Below, in pieces: positions 34,463 to 41,480 of a DNA stretch of 64,000 nt (position 1 is its first letter; each line of letters starts with the position of its first letter). The notes beneath the pieces were generated by a model. That model was not told where the DNA came from and made no database searches. It was given only the letters and a program-made list of their open reading frames with translations. A program made the position numbers and the translations under genes. Origin of the DNA: DASQPA01 sp963757335 (GTDB lineage Bacteria; Acidobacteriota; Thermoanaerobaculia; Multivoradales; UBA5704); the NCBI GenBank assembly GCA_963757335.1, contig CAVWRJ010000017.1, positions 1-64,000 on the forward strand. Direction: 5' to 3'.

Positions 34463-35152
34463 CTAGGTAGGATTGAGGCAATATCGGTCATCGAAGTTCT
34501 GGCAAGGGGATGGTCTGTCTGCATTCGCAGGTAGTTCGTAGAGACGCGGATCGAACTCTTTCAAGCCACGTTCAAACGAGGCGTGCCTGAAGGCTTTCGG
34601 TATGAATTCGTGCGCGCGGCCGAGCCCTTGCCGTATCGAATCACAGGCATTGACCGTCAGCGCTCCTTGTTGATAAGCCAAGGCGATAAGGTCAAACACG
34701 CGAAGCACGGGCGCTGCGGTTTTAAGATCATTATACAGCAAGGTGTTGATCGCGCTTTTGTCATGACTCAGCAATGGCATTCCCAGGTGAATGCACGCTG
34801 CGTGCGAGTAGGCTTCTCCCTCCCCGACCTTCAGTGCGTAATCGTTACCTGTCTTGGTGATTGCCTGTGAGGTGGCAGCCGCCGCATGAGGAATGGAGAA
34901 AAAGTCGGATAACTGCTCCGGTTGGGAGTAATCAAGGACCGCGAGAAGACCGCTTGCGATAGTTTTTCTCAATTCTGGGTCAAATTGATCCCTGAATTTC
35001 ATATGCCAGGATAGCTCGTTCTCCACCTCTGGCACAACCACAGCCTCAAGATGATACCTCGTCCTAAACCACCGCAGTAAGGACGTTTGGTTTACCATGA
35101 AGAGCTGTATGAGGCAGTCGGTGTCGCAAAACAGCAAAAGTGGCGGCGCCAT
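34463..35152 (-). CDS. PIN-like protein paired with ImmA/IrrE
   Basis: 229 residues. The N-terminus LLLFCDTDCLIQLFMVNQTS has the PIN-type D-x-D/N start, and EVENELSWHM, GEGEAYSHAACIHLGMPLLSHDKSA gives later acidic positions in the order of a PIN nuclease. It abuts the upstream protease gene with no spacer (TGA then ATG). Base composition is clearly less GC than the core genome. Toxin or effector role is inferred from the PIN-like fold and the ImmA partner. Confidence 0.65.
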   Translation of the reverse strand: MAPPLLLFCDTDCLIQLFMVNQTSLLRWFRTRYHLEAVVVPEVENELSWHMKFRDQFDPELRKTIASGLLAVLDYSQPEQLSDFFSIPHAAAATSQAITKTGNDYALKVGEGEAYSHAACIHLGMPLLSHDKSAINTLLYNDLKTAAPVLRVFDLIALAYQQGALTVNACDSIRQGLGRAHEFIPKAFRHASFERGLKEFDPRLYELPANADRPSPCQNFDDRYCLNPT

Positions 35153-36376
35153 TCATTCTTCGTCCAGCAACCATGTCATATCAAAGCGCCCGACAAAAGC
35201 GTCCTCGCTAATCATGAGCAAGCGTGCAGCTCTACCTATGCTAATGAGGCCCTCACGGCAAGCCTCTACAACATTCTTGACATAGTTTACCGGAAGCATG
35301 AGCTTTCGGGATGGGATGGTGGTATTCCGTTTTGCACTCCAGTCGGCCGCGTCTCTGCCCACCTTGGAAAGGAATTCCTTGGTGGATAGCGCATGATCGC
35401 TTATCGCCTTCAGGCGATCCCCGATAGGTAATTGCAGTAGGCTATCGCCTTGGCCTTGATCCAAGAAGCCATACTCGACCGCTGCCTTTACGATTAGCCG
35501 CGGCTCGACATGCACCTCCGCAACAATGCTGGCCAGGTGATCCCCAGAGAGGGGAGACTTCCAAGAAATTCCGTGCCCTTGGGCAATATGCGCCAGTACT
35601 TCCTGCGGGACAGCACTCTCTTGGGCAAACGCTTCCGCGCGTATCTCCTTTAGCTCATCTTTCGAGGTCGAGGGGGAATCAAAGATGTCAAGTGCCGCTC
35701 CCTCGGAACCAAGATCGAAAATTAGGTGTGCTAGCTCATGTAGAATTATCGCGTTACGTCGAAACCAAGTAGTGCTATGAGTATTCGCAAAGATGCAAGG
35801 TCGCTGGCCGGCCCCAACGGGAAACGCGCAGCCCTCAATCCTGGAATCCGCAATGGGACTTTCTACAATCAGGACGCCGAGACTACGAAGGGAGCCTCGC
35901 AGAATCGCCCCAATCCCGGACCTTCCCTGATTCCATCCCCGAAGACGCCGAAAGGCTTGTGCTGCTACTCGACCCTGTTCCCGTGGAGGGGCCTGCGCAT
36001 TTACTTCCCGCCGGACCTGCTCGAAGACGAGCTGCCAACCCGACGACGCCTCGGAACGAATCTGCTCAAGCTCTTCATAGAAGGTCCCTAGCTGCCGAAC
36101 GAGCAAAACGAGCTCGCGATCCGCGGAGCCGAGTCCTTGACTTCGTAACTTAAACCAAACGGCGGGCTCAATTGTCGTTTCGTCCAACGGCCTTCGGCTG
36201 GGAGTTAGGAGATCCGAAGCCGCCACGCCTAGAACGGACGAAATGTGTGCCGCGATGGAGGGCGGAATCGGCCGTTGTCCTGCCGCCCACTCCTGAAAAA
36301 GGCGCGGGCTGTAGCCGAGCAATCCGGCACAGGTAGCCGCATCAAGTCCACTGACCTTCAGGTATGGGTTCATCAC
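35153..36376 (-). CDS. XRE-like/ImmA-IrrE metallopeptidase
   Basis: 407 residues: an N-terminal HTH-like region (LLGYSPRLFQEWAAGQRPIPPSIAAHISSVLG is XRE-like, about residues 19-52), then an ImmA/IrrE zinc peptidase with HELAH (HExxH) in ILHELAHLIFDLG, and a long helical C-terminus. Such proteins cleave or sequester repressors in phages, ICEs and stress systems. GTG at 36376 or ATG at 36373 can start it; GAGGAG is 8 bases before the GTG. It forms a two-gene operon with the PIN-like gene. Confidence 0.85.
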   Translation of the reverse strand: MMNPYLKVSGLDAATCAGLLGYSPRLFQEWAAGQRPIPPSIAAHISSVLGVAASDLLTPSRRPLDETTIEPAVWFKLRSQGLGSADRELVLLVRQLGTFYEELEQIRSEASSGWQLVFEQVRREVNAQAPPREQGRVAAQAFRRLRGWNQGRSGIGAILRGSLRSLGVLIVESPIADSRIEGCAFPVGAGQRPCIFANTHSTTWFRRNAIILHELAHLIFDLGSEGAALDIFDSPSTSKDELKEIRAEAFAQESAVPQEVLAHIAQGHGISWKSPLSGDHLASIVAEVHVEPRLIVKAAVEYGFLDQGQGDSLLQLPIGDRLKAISDHALSTKEFLSKVGRDAADWSAKRNTTIPSRKLMLPVNYVKNVVEACREGLISIGRAARLLMISEDAFVGRFDMTWLLDEE

Positions 36377-36394
36377 TCTCTACTCTCCTCAGCC

Positions 36395-36426
36395 GTTCAA
36401 CTGGCCGAACAGGCAACTGAACAGGC
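36395..36426. promoter_or_regulatory. Operator-like repeats before ImmA gene
   Basis: GTTC-8-GAAC dyad at 36395-36410, GAACAGGC direct repeats at 36407 and 36419, and CAACTG at 36398 and 36414, all in the short leader upstream of the XRE/ImmA start. Likely autoregulatory site. Confidence 0.45.
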
Positions 36427-36609
36427 CAAGATGATCTCGTACAGATTCAGCGTCTATCCGCAGAGAGAGACACGTGTCCACCCTGCACTTCAGGGTGCGG
36501 GGTGTCCGCCCATTCGGGACGCACTGCAGCCTCATACCGGGAGGCGCGCTGTCCCTCCGGTATGTTGGAGCCTCATTCTTGGACGTTTGGGTTGGACTGT
36601 CAAGGGAGC

Positions 36610-36665
36610 AATAGGCGCCGGAGCGCGGTAAGCAGCGCGCTGCTTACCGCGCTCCGGCGCCTATT
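36610..36665. repeat. 56-bp perfect palindrome
   Basis: A 28-base arm starting AATAGGCGCCGGAGCGCGG (36610-36637) is followed without any loop by its exact reverse complement (36638-36665). No coding frame crosses it sensibly. It lies between the ImmA operon and a tandem array plus replication genes. Confidence 0.97.
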
Positions 36666-36686
36666 ATACCTCAGCGTGTCAAGCCC

Positions 36687-36809
36687 TCACGCGGCATCTC
36701 CAGGGTGAAGACACAACCGCGAGCCCTTACAGCGGTCGAATCGGTCGGTGATCTTGAGCGTGTAGACGCCCGCGGCCCGAGCGGCGACGATCGCCAGGCT
36801 GCTGGCGAT
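36687..36809 (-). pseudogene. Possible remnant of an exported beta-domain protein
   Basis: A short minus-strand frame ends with AARAAGVYTLKITDRFDRC then a stop, resembling the last strand of PKD/Ig-like surface domains (AGTYTLTVTD). It opens into the 43-bp array, which carries stops, so no start is available. Weak evidence. Confidence 0.25.
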
Positions 36810-37060
36810 GACCGCCACCCTACCTGGCGGTGACCGCCAGCCTTCCCGAGAGAACCGCCACCCTACCTGGCGGTGACCGCCAGCAGTCCCGCGACGACCG
36901 CCATCCTACCTAGCAGTGACCGCGAGTAGTCCCGCGAGGACCGCCACCCTACCTGACGACGACTGCCAGGAGTCCCGCGAGGACCGCCAGCCTTCCGGCG
37001 ACGACCGCCACCCTACCCTGCGGTGACCGCCAGCAGTCCGGCGACGACCGTCCGCCAGGC
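36790..37060. repeat. 43-bp tandem array (about 6 units)
   Basis: ACCGCCACCCTACC-type unit starts at 36811, 36854, 36897, 36940, 36983 (43 bp apart), then 37004 and 37047. Each unit holds two related ~21-bp halves (ACCGCCACCCTACCTGGCGG and ACCGCCAGCAGTCCCGCGA). The period is not a multiple of 3, so it is not protein coding. No unique spacers. Confidence 0.9.
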
Positions 37061-37205
37061 CATCCTCCCGGTAGTCCTCCACCGCAGAAGGAAAAAAATT
37101 CGTTGGACGCAAAGTGTCGATTTCTCGGTTCTGCGGAGAGTACAGTACACGCCGAGGGATTCGAGGCGCGGCAGCTTCGTCGGAGCTTTCCCCGAGGGAG
37201 AGGGG

Positions 37206-37270
37206 TTGCGGAGAGATCGGTAGTCCCTGTATAAGTCTGCCGCAGAGTTACTAAGTACGTACCGCAGAGT
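37206..37270 (+). promoter_or_regulatory. Promoter and CCGCAGAGT repeats before replication genes
   Basis: TTGCGG (37206-37211), 18-base spacer, TATAAG (37230-37235). CCGCAGAGT occurs at 37240-37248 and 37262-37270, 22 bp apart (two helical turns), just after the start point; a likely repressor site. Confidence 0.5.
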
Positions 37271-37388
37271 CGAAATGTAGAAGAGAAAGATAGCGCTGCG
37301 TCAGAATCGCTCCGCGGGGAGCGAGCCCTTTCTGGGAGTCGCTGGAAGGGCGAGGCCGTCCATGTCTCGTGGTGGAGGAGGGGTGTGT

Positions 37389-38321
37389 ATGCAGGGGACG
37401 AAAATGCTGAAGTGCCAGGTGGGGGGCTTCCTCGCCCAGCAGCTCGAGCGGGCCCTGGCGGTGGAAGGCGTCACCGTGGCGGAGATCGTGCGCCGGGCGA
37501 TGACGGTCTACTTCCAGACGACTTCGGTACTCTCTAATGTAGCGGAGCGGCAAGAAGGGCCCGTGGTGGGCCCTTCCCGGGCCCTCGGAGGGCCAGCGGC
37601 CGCTCCCCCCTCTTCTTCTCCCCCCTCGTCTCCCCCTGCACCCCCTCTTACTCCCCCCTCTTTATCTCCCCCCGCACTGCTTGTCCCGACCCCAGGCCGG
37701 GCGGTGCCCGCCCAGCCCGCCCAGCCGGCCGAGCCGGCCGAGCCGGCCGAGCCGGTCCAGCCCGTCCAGCCCGTCCAGCCCGTCCAGCCGGCGATGCCGG
37801 CGATGCCGGCCATGCCCGCCATGCCGGCCGAAGCGAGCGCGAGCGGGCTCCTCTTCCCCGGGGCCGCCGAGCCCGCGCCGCCCCAGAGTCTCCCGCCGCT
37901 GCTCCTCTTCCCCTGCGTGGCTCGGCGGACGGGGGAAGGGGCGCCGCAGTGGCCGCTCACCGACCAGCTCGTCGCCCAGTGGGAGGAGACCTTCCCCGGC
38001 ATGGACGTCCTCGGCGAGGCGAGGAAGGCCCGGGAGTGGCTCCTCGCGAACCATCGAAAGACCTACGGCGGGATGCGGAATTTCCTCCTCCGCTGGCTCT
38101 GCAAGGCGCAGAACTCGGGGCGTTTCATGCGGAGCGCCAGGCTCGCCGGCCGCCGGGCGGACTCCGGGCCGGAGCCGCGCACCCTGGAGGAGGTCTACGG
38201 GTTCGCCAGCTGGAGCGAGTGGGAGGCCACGCTCCGGAAGCACTTTGCGGGTCGAGAGCTGGAGCAGGAGCTCGCGAAGCTCGGCGAGATCCGGGCCGGG
38301 TGGGAGGCGAAGCATGGGTAG
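37389..38321 (+). CDS. RHH / replisome-organiser-like protein
   Basis: 310 residues from the ATG preceded by GGAGGAGGGG. Residues 1-45 look like a ribbon-helix-helix (FLAQQLERALAVEGVTVAEIVRRAM). Then comes a Pro-rich linker with AEPAEPAEP, VQPVQPVQP and AMPAMPAMP blocks (9-bp DNA repeats). The C-terminal region (WEETFPGMDVLGEARKAREW, GGMRNFLLRWLCKAQ) resembles the end of phage replisome organisers. Overlaps the DnaC-like gene by 8 bases. Its role in replication initiation is inferred from these two features and the partner. Confidence 0.65.
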   Translation: MQGTKMLKCQVGGFLAQQLERALAVEGVTVAEIVRRAMTVYFQTTSVLSNVAERQEGPVVGPSRALGGPAAAPPSSSPPSSPPAPPLTPPSLSPPALLVPTPGRAVPAQPAQPAEPAEPAEPVQPVQPVQPVQPAMPAMPAMPAMPAEASASGLLFPGAAEPAPPQSLPPLLLFPCVARRTGEGAPQWPLTDQLVAQWEETFPGMDVLGEARKAREWLLANHRKTYGGMRNFLLRWLCKAQNSGRFMRSARLAGRRADSGPEPRTLEEVYGFASWSEWEATLRKHFAGRELEQELAKLGEIRAGWEAKHG

Positions 38322-39186
38322 GGCACGCTCGCTCGCCGACCTCCTCGCCACCCTGGAGAGGAGGATCGCCGCCGGGAACCCCGGGGCGATCCCTCCCCAT
38401 CCGGCCAACCCGGCCGAGCCGGCCGACCTGGCGCCGTGCGCCCTGCCCGGCGGGCACTGCTGCCTGGGCGGCTGGCACCTGCGCCGCGACGGCGGGCAGG
38501 GGACCGTCTACGGCCGGTGCCCGCGGTGGCAGGCGGAGCGGGCCGCGGTGGTGGCCCGGGAGGTCTCGGGAGCCCAGACGTTCGACTCCTTCGAGCGTCT
38601 CCGCGAGCCCGAGGCCTTCCAGGCCGCCCGCGCCTGGGCGGCGGTCTGCCAGGCCGGCTTTGGGGGCCAGGGGGGCCCGGAGGGCCAGGAGGGCCAGGAG
38701 GGCCAGGAGGGCCCGGGGAGCCAGCTCGCCCTCTTCCGACCGGAGGCCCTGGAGACCAACACCGGGTGCGGCAAGACCCACCTGCTGCGCGCCGCGGCCC
38801 GCGAGCTGGCGCAGAGCGGCCGCTGGGTCGAGCTGGTCACCGCTCCCGAGCTGACCGCCGTGGTGCGCGGCCGGGCGCTCTACGACCCCTTCGAGCGCTC
38901 GGAAGCGGAGATCCAGGCGAAACGCTGGGGCCGGGCCGACGTCCTGATCCTCGACGACCTGGGCCAGGAGGAGACCTCGGGGCCGGCGACCGCGAGTTTC
39001 CTCGTCGGCCTTCTGGACCTGCGGGTGGGACGGGCGCTGGGGTGGAGCTCGAATCTGTCGGAGGCCGGCCTCAAGGGCCGCTACGGCGCCCCCCTGGTGT
39101 CGCGGCTCCTCTGCGGCGCCCTCGCCCCCGGCCTGCGGGGGAAGGACTACCGGAAATCCTGGAGCGGAGAAAGGAGCGGGCGATGA
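38314..39186 (+). CDS. DnaC-like helicase loader ATPase
   Basis: 290 residues. The N-terminal part has a Cys-rich segment (CALPGGHCCLGGW, then a further Cys in YGRCPRW) that could bind zinc. After a GQEGQEGQEG repeat linker comes a AAA+ domain: Walker A ETNTGCGKTHLLRA, Walker B VLILDDLGQEE, and a sensor-1 position in GWSSNLS. This is the DnaC/IstB layout for loading DnaB. Overlaps both neighbours, so it is part of one operon with the replisome-organiser-like gene. Confidence 0.85.
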   Translation: MGRARSLADLLATLERRIAAGNPGAIPPHPANPAEPADLAPCALPGGHCCLGGWHLRRDGGQGTVYGRCPRWQAERAAVVAREVSGAQTFDSFERLREPEAFQAARAWAAVCQAGFGGQGGPEGQEGQEGQEGPGSQLALFRPEALETNTGCGKTHLLRAAARELAQSGRWVELVTAPELTAVVRGRALYDPFERSEAEIQAKRWGRADVLILDDLGQEETSGPATASFLVGLLDLRVGRALGWSSNLSEAGLKGRYGAPLVSRLLCGALAPGLRGKDYRKSWSGERSGR

Positions 39187-39488
39187 AGGAGATCGAGATC
39201 GGCGGCGCGGTGCGGCGGTTCCAGCGCGCCATCCAGGCCTACGCGGAGCTGGAGCGCGAGCTCGAACAGGCGCGCCGGAACGTGGCGGAGGTGGCCGGGC
39301 GCTATCCGGCCCTGGCGCGGGCGCATCAGCTCTTCGGGCGGGCGGCCGTCCGGCTGGAGGTGATCGGCGCCGCCGTGGCGGACGTGCCGGGGCTCGTCGG
39401 GGAGGTGGAGGAGGGGCAGCAGAGGCTCGCTCACCTGCGGAATCTGGCCGAGCAGCACGGCATCTCGGTGCGGTATGACTTGGAGTGA
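39183..39488 (+). CDS. Small coiled-coil protein of the replication operon
   Basis: 101 residues, not recognised; mostly helical with a coiled coil (YAELERELEQARRNVAEVAG). Starts inside the stop of the DnaC-like gene, so it is coupled to it. GGAG lies before the ATG. Probably an accessory phage or plasmid protein. Confidence 0.65.
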   Translation: MKEIEIGGAVRRFQRAIQAYAELERELEQARRNVAEVAGRYPALARAHQLFGRAAVRLEVIGAAVADVPGLVGEVEEGQQRLAHLRNLAEQHGISVRYDLE

Positions 39489-39616
39489 AAGGGGCGGGGT
39501 GGCGAGAATTTTGGAAATTCGATGCAGTAGACCTCTCTTGACGCAGAGCCCCGGCTGGATCGGGTTAGGATCGGGCGCAACGGTCGTGCTTCCACGGGCA
39601 GGAGGGGTTGAGGCGG

Positions 39617-39817
39617 ATGAAAGAGGAGTTGCTGTTGGACGAGGCGGCCCGCCTCTTCGCGCTCAGCCGGCAGGGCGATTGCCGCAGCCGCCGTCTCTAT
39701 CGCCAGGTGGCCCTCGACTGCTGCCGGGTGGCGATGGAGCTCCGCGCCGTCCGGCAGTTTCCCGAGGGGCGGACGGCGCGCCGCCGGTCCCGCCGGAAGG
39801 GGGGGAGCGCGGGATGA
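39617..39817 (+). CDS. Small basic hypothetical protein
   Basis: 66 residues, not recognised: helical N-terminus (KEELLLDEAARLFALSRQGD), two Cys, and a very basic tail (RTARRRSRRKGG). The ATG at 39617 is preferred over a TTG at 39608 because AGGAGGGG is then 9 bases away. Its stop lies inside the left direct repeat of the MITE-like element. Confidence 0.55.
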   Translation: MKEELLLDEAARLFALSRQGDCRSRRLYRQVALDCCRVAMELRAVRQFPEGRTARRRSRRKGGSAG

Positions 39818-39918
39818 GGTACTGGCTCAGTTTGGTTCCGAGGACCGGCGACTGGCTGCGCGAAGCGCCCGAAGGAGCCGGCCCGCAGGATCAAACTGAG
39901 CCAGTACCCGGGATGAGG
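39811..39918. mobile_element. MITE-like element with TIRs and 9-bp flanking repeat
   Basis: GGGATGAGG at 39811-39819 and again at 39910-39918. Inside, TACTGGCTCAGTTTG (39820-39834) and its reverse complement (39892-39906) form 15-bp perfect terminal inverted repeats, extending to 17 bp. The 57-bp centre has no gene. Size and structure fit a miniature inverted-repeat element or a degenerate IS end pair. Confidence 0.7.
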
Positions 39919-39924
39919 GTCCTT

Positions 39925-40578
39925 CTAGAGCACTCGGCGGATCGTGTCGCGGGTGATCACCAGGTGGTGGATGTCGTCGATCAGGGCCTGGAGATCGCCG
40001 GCCAGGTCTCCCGCTCCGGTCTCCGCGATCGCCACCTCGACCGGCTGCCCCTCGTCTTCGAGCAGCTGGCGCAGCTCGCCGCACCGCTCGGCGGCCCGTC
40101 CCGCCAGGTCCCGGAGGTCCGCCCGCTTTTCGGCCAGCAGCCGAACGAGCTTGGCGTGGAGCACCGTCGCCTCGGCCGAGACGACCTCCTCTCCCGGGTT
40201 GATTCGAGCGAGGGGCCGAGCGGCGGGCCGGGCGCGGGGCTCGAAGGCGATCTCGGCGCGGGCAGGCCCCCGCTCTTCCCGCTCCTCCCGCCGGCGCTTG
40301 AGCTCCGCCCGGAGGAGACGGCTGTCGAGGTCGAAGTGCTGGGCGACGTGGAGGAGGGTGCGGCAGTGGCTCCGGAGCTTCTGCGGGTCCTTGAGCTTGT
40401 CCGGTTCGAGGCCGTCGCAGCAGGGCCGGCGCTCGGCGTCGCTGGGGAGCCAGACGCGATCGGTCCAGGTCCCTTCCGGCTCCTGGGCACCGCTCTGCCG
40501 GGCTTCGAACAGGTCCGCCGCCGCGGCAATCCGCTCCGGCGCTGCGGGCTCTACGGTGGGTCGTCGTTGAGGGCTCAT
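39925..40578 (-). CDS. Hypothetical helical protein
   Basis: 217 residues, not recognised. Long charged helices: DRVWLPSDAERRPCCDG near the start, ELKRRREEREERGPARAEI, then HAKLVRLLAEKRADLRDLAG. The ATG at 40578 has GGAGGCACCC just upstream. Divergent from the XRE-like gene at 40768. Proteins of this style are common in phage regions, but there is no firm match. Confidence 0.6.
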   Translation of the reverse strand: MSPQRRPTVEPAAPERIAAAADLFEARQSGAQEPEGTWTDRVWLPSDAERRPCCDGLEPDKLKDPQKLRSHCRTLLHVAQHFDLDSRLLRAELKRRREEREERGPARAEIAFEPRARPAARPLARINPGEEVVSAEATVLHAKLVRLLAEKRADLRDLAGRAAERCGELRQLLEDEGQPVEVAIAETGAGDLAGDLQALIDDIHHLVITRDTIRRVL

Positions 40579-40767
40579 GGGTGCCTCCCTGCCAAAGGGT
40601 ACAATGGTCGCCGCGAGGAGTCCAGCCAGGTGGGGTCCTGCCGCGCGAAGCACTTCGACACAAAGGGACTTGGCGGGATTGCGGCCCGCGGGGACCCTTG
40701 GCGGCACTGGCGGCCGCGGGCGGGCGAACGCTGTCGAAACCGCCGCTCTCGGTGTAGATTACCCAGC

Positions 40768-41190
40768 ATGTACGAACAGGAACCGGCGCGCCTGCTGGAG
40801 CTCCTGGCCGAGCTCGTCGCGCGTTCCGGCCGGACCCAGCGCGAGGTCGAGCGCGCTCTCGGGGTGGGGCACGGCTGGCTGCGGCTCCTCTTCGCCGGGA
40901 AGTCGGAGCTCAAGGTCCGGCACATCCTCGATCTCGCCGCCCTCCTGGATTTCACCCCCGGGCAGTTCTTCCGCCAAGCCTATCCCGAGGTGCAGGGCAC
41001 CGCGGTCGATCAGGTGCGGAGGAACGTCAACGAAATCCTCCCGCCCAAGCTGCGGCGGCGCCAGCTCAATTCGCAGGCCCGGCTGGAGGTCCGCGACATC
41101 TTCAAGGAGGAGCTGGAGAAGCTCGGTTTCGTGCCTCAGAAGCGCGGCGTTGCCGAGGTGGCGGACGGGGAGGAGTTGGAGGAGGGCTAG
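40768..41190 (+). CDS. HTH regulator (XRE-like)
   Basis: 140 residues: a helix-turn-helix (SGRTQREVERALGVGHGWLRLLFAG, about residues 20-45), then HILDLAALLDFTPGQFFRQAYPE, the normal XRE tail. The C-terminus is a charged dimer helix. Divergent from the helical protein gene, so it may regulate the intergenic promoters. A long open frame continues upstream but without coding character. Confidence 0.75.
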   Translation: MYEQEPARLLELLAELVARSGRTQREVERALGVGHGWLRLLFAGKSELKVRHILDLAALLDFTPGQFFRQAYPEVQGTAVDQVRRNVNEILPPKLRRRQLNSQARLEVRDIFKEELEKLGFVPQKRGVAEVADGEELEEG

Positions 41191-41250
41191 GTCCGGGACC
41201 GCTCCGCCGGCCCGGCTTCCCGCCGGGCGGCATGCCGCAGACGGCAAGGG

Positions 41251-41378
41251 TTGACAATCCTTCGGAAGAGTGAAAGTATGGGTATGAAGGAGGGTGCCAT
41301 GTACGAGAAGACTATCGACGGCTGATGGAAGGTAGGATAGCTCCCTTCTTGAGGCCTCATTAGATGGCCTCAGTCAAG
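41251..41378 (+). promoter_or_regulatory. Promoter, 8-residue reading frame and hairpin
   Basis: TTGACA (41251-41256), 17-base spacer, AAGTAT (41274-41279); AAGGAGG (41287-41293); ATG at 41299 encoding MYEKTIDG and stop (41325); then a stem TGAGGCC (41350-41356) / GGCCTCA (41366-41372). It has all parts of an attenuator or of a gene cut off after its start. No downstream plus-strand gene follows. Confidence 0.45.
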
Positions 41379-41480
41379 GTTTCTCCGGAACCGTTAGAAG
41401 AGTGTACCTAACCGTCTATTGTCTTGTCCAGCATAAATCCTCCCAAAATCTAGAGTGACACATCCGACGAAAGTTGTCAA

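Noticed and set aside
36790..37060. CRISPR array
   Set aside because: Repeats are contiguous 43-bp units made of two related halves; there are no unique spacers and no cas genes.
36906..37112. Open frame through the 43-bp repeats
   Set aside because: Period is not a multiple of three, so a real repeat protein would change frame at each unit; no start signal.
39475..40765. Upstream extension of the XRE-like gene at 40768 into a 571-residue protein
   Set aside because: The added 431 residues are antisense to another gene and low complexity; the HTH protein starts naturally at 40768.
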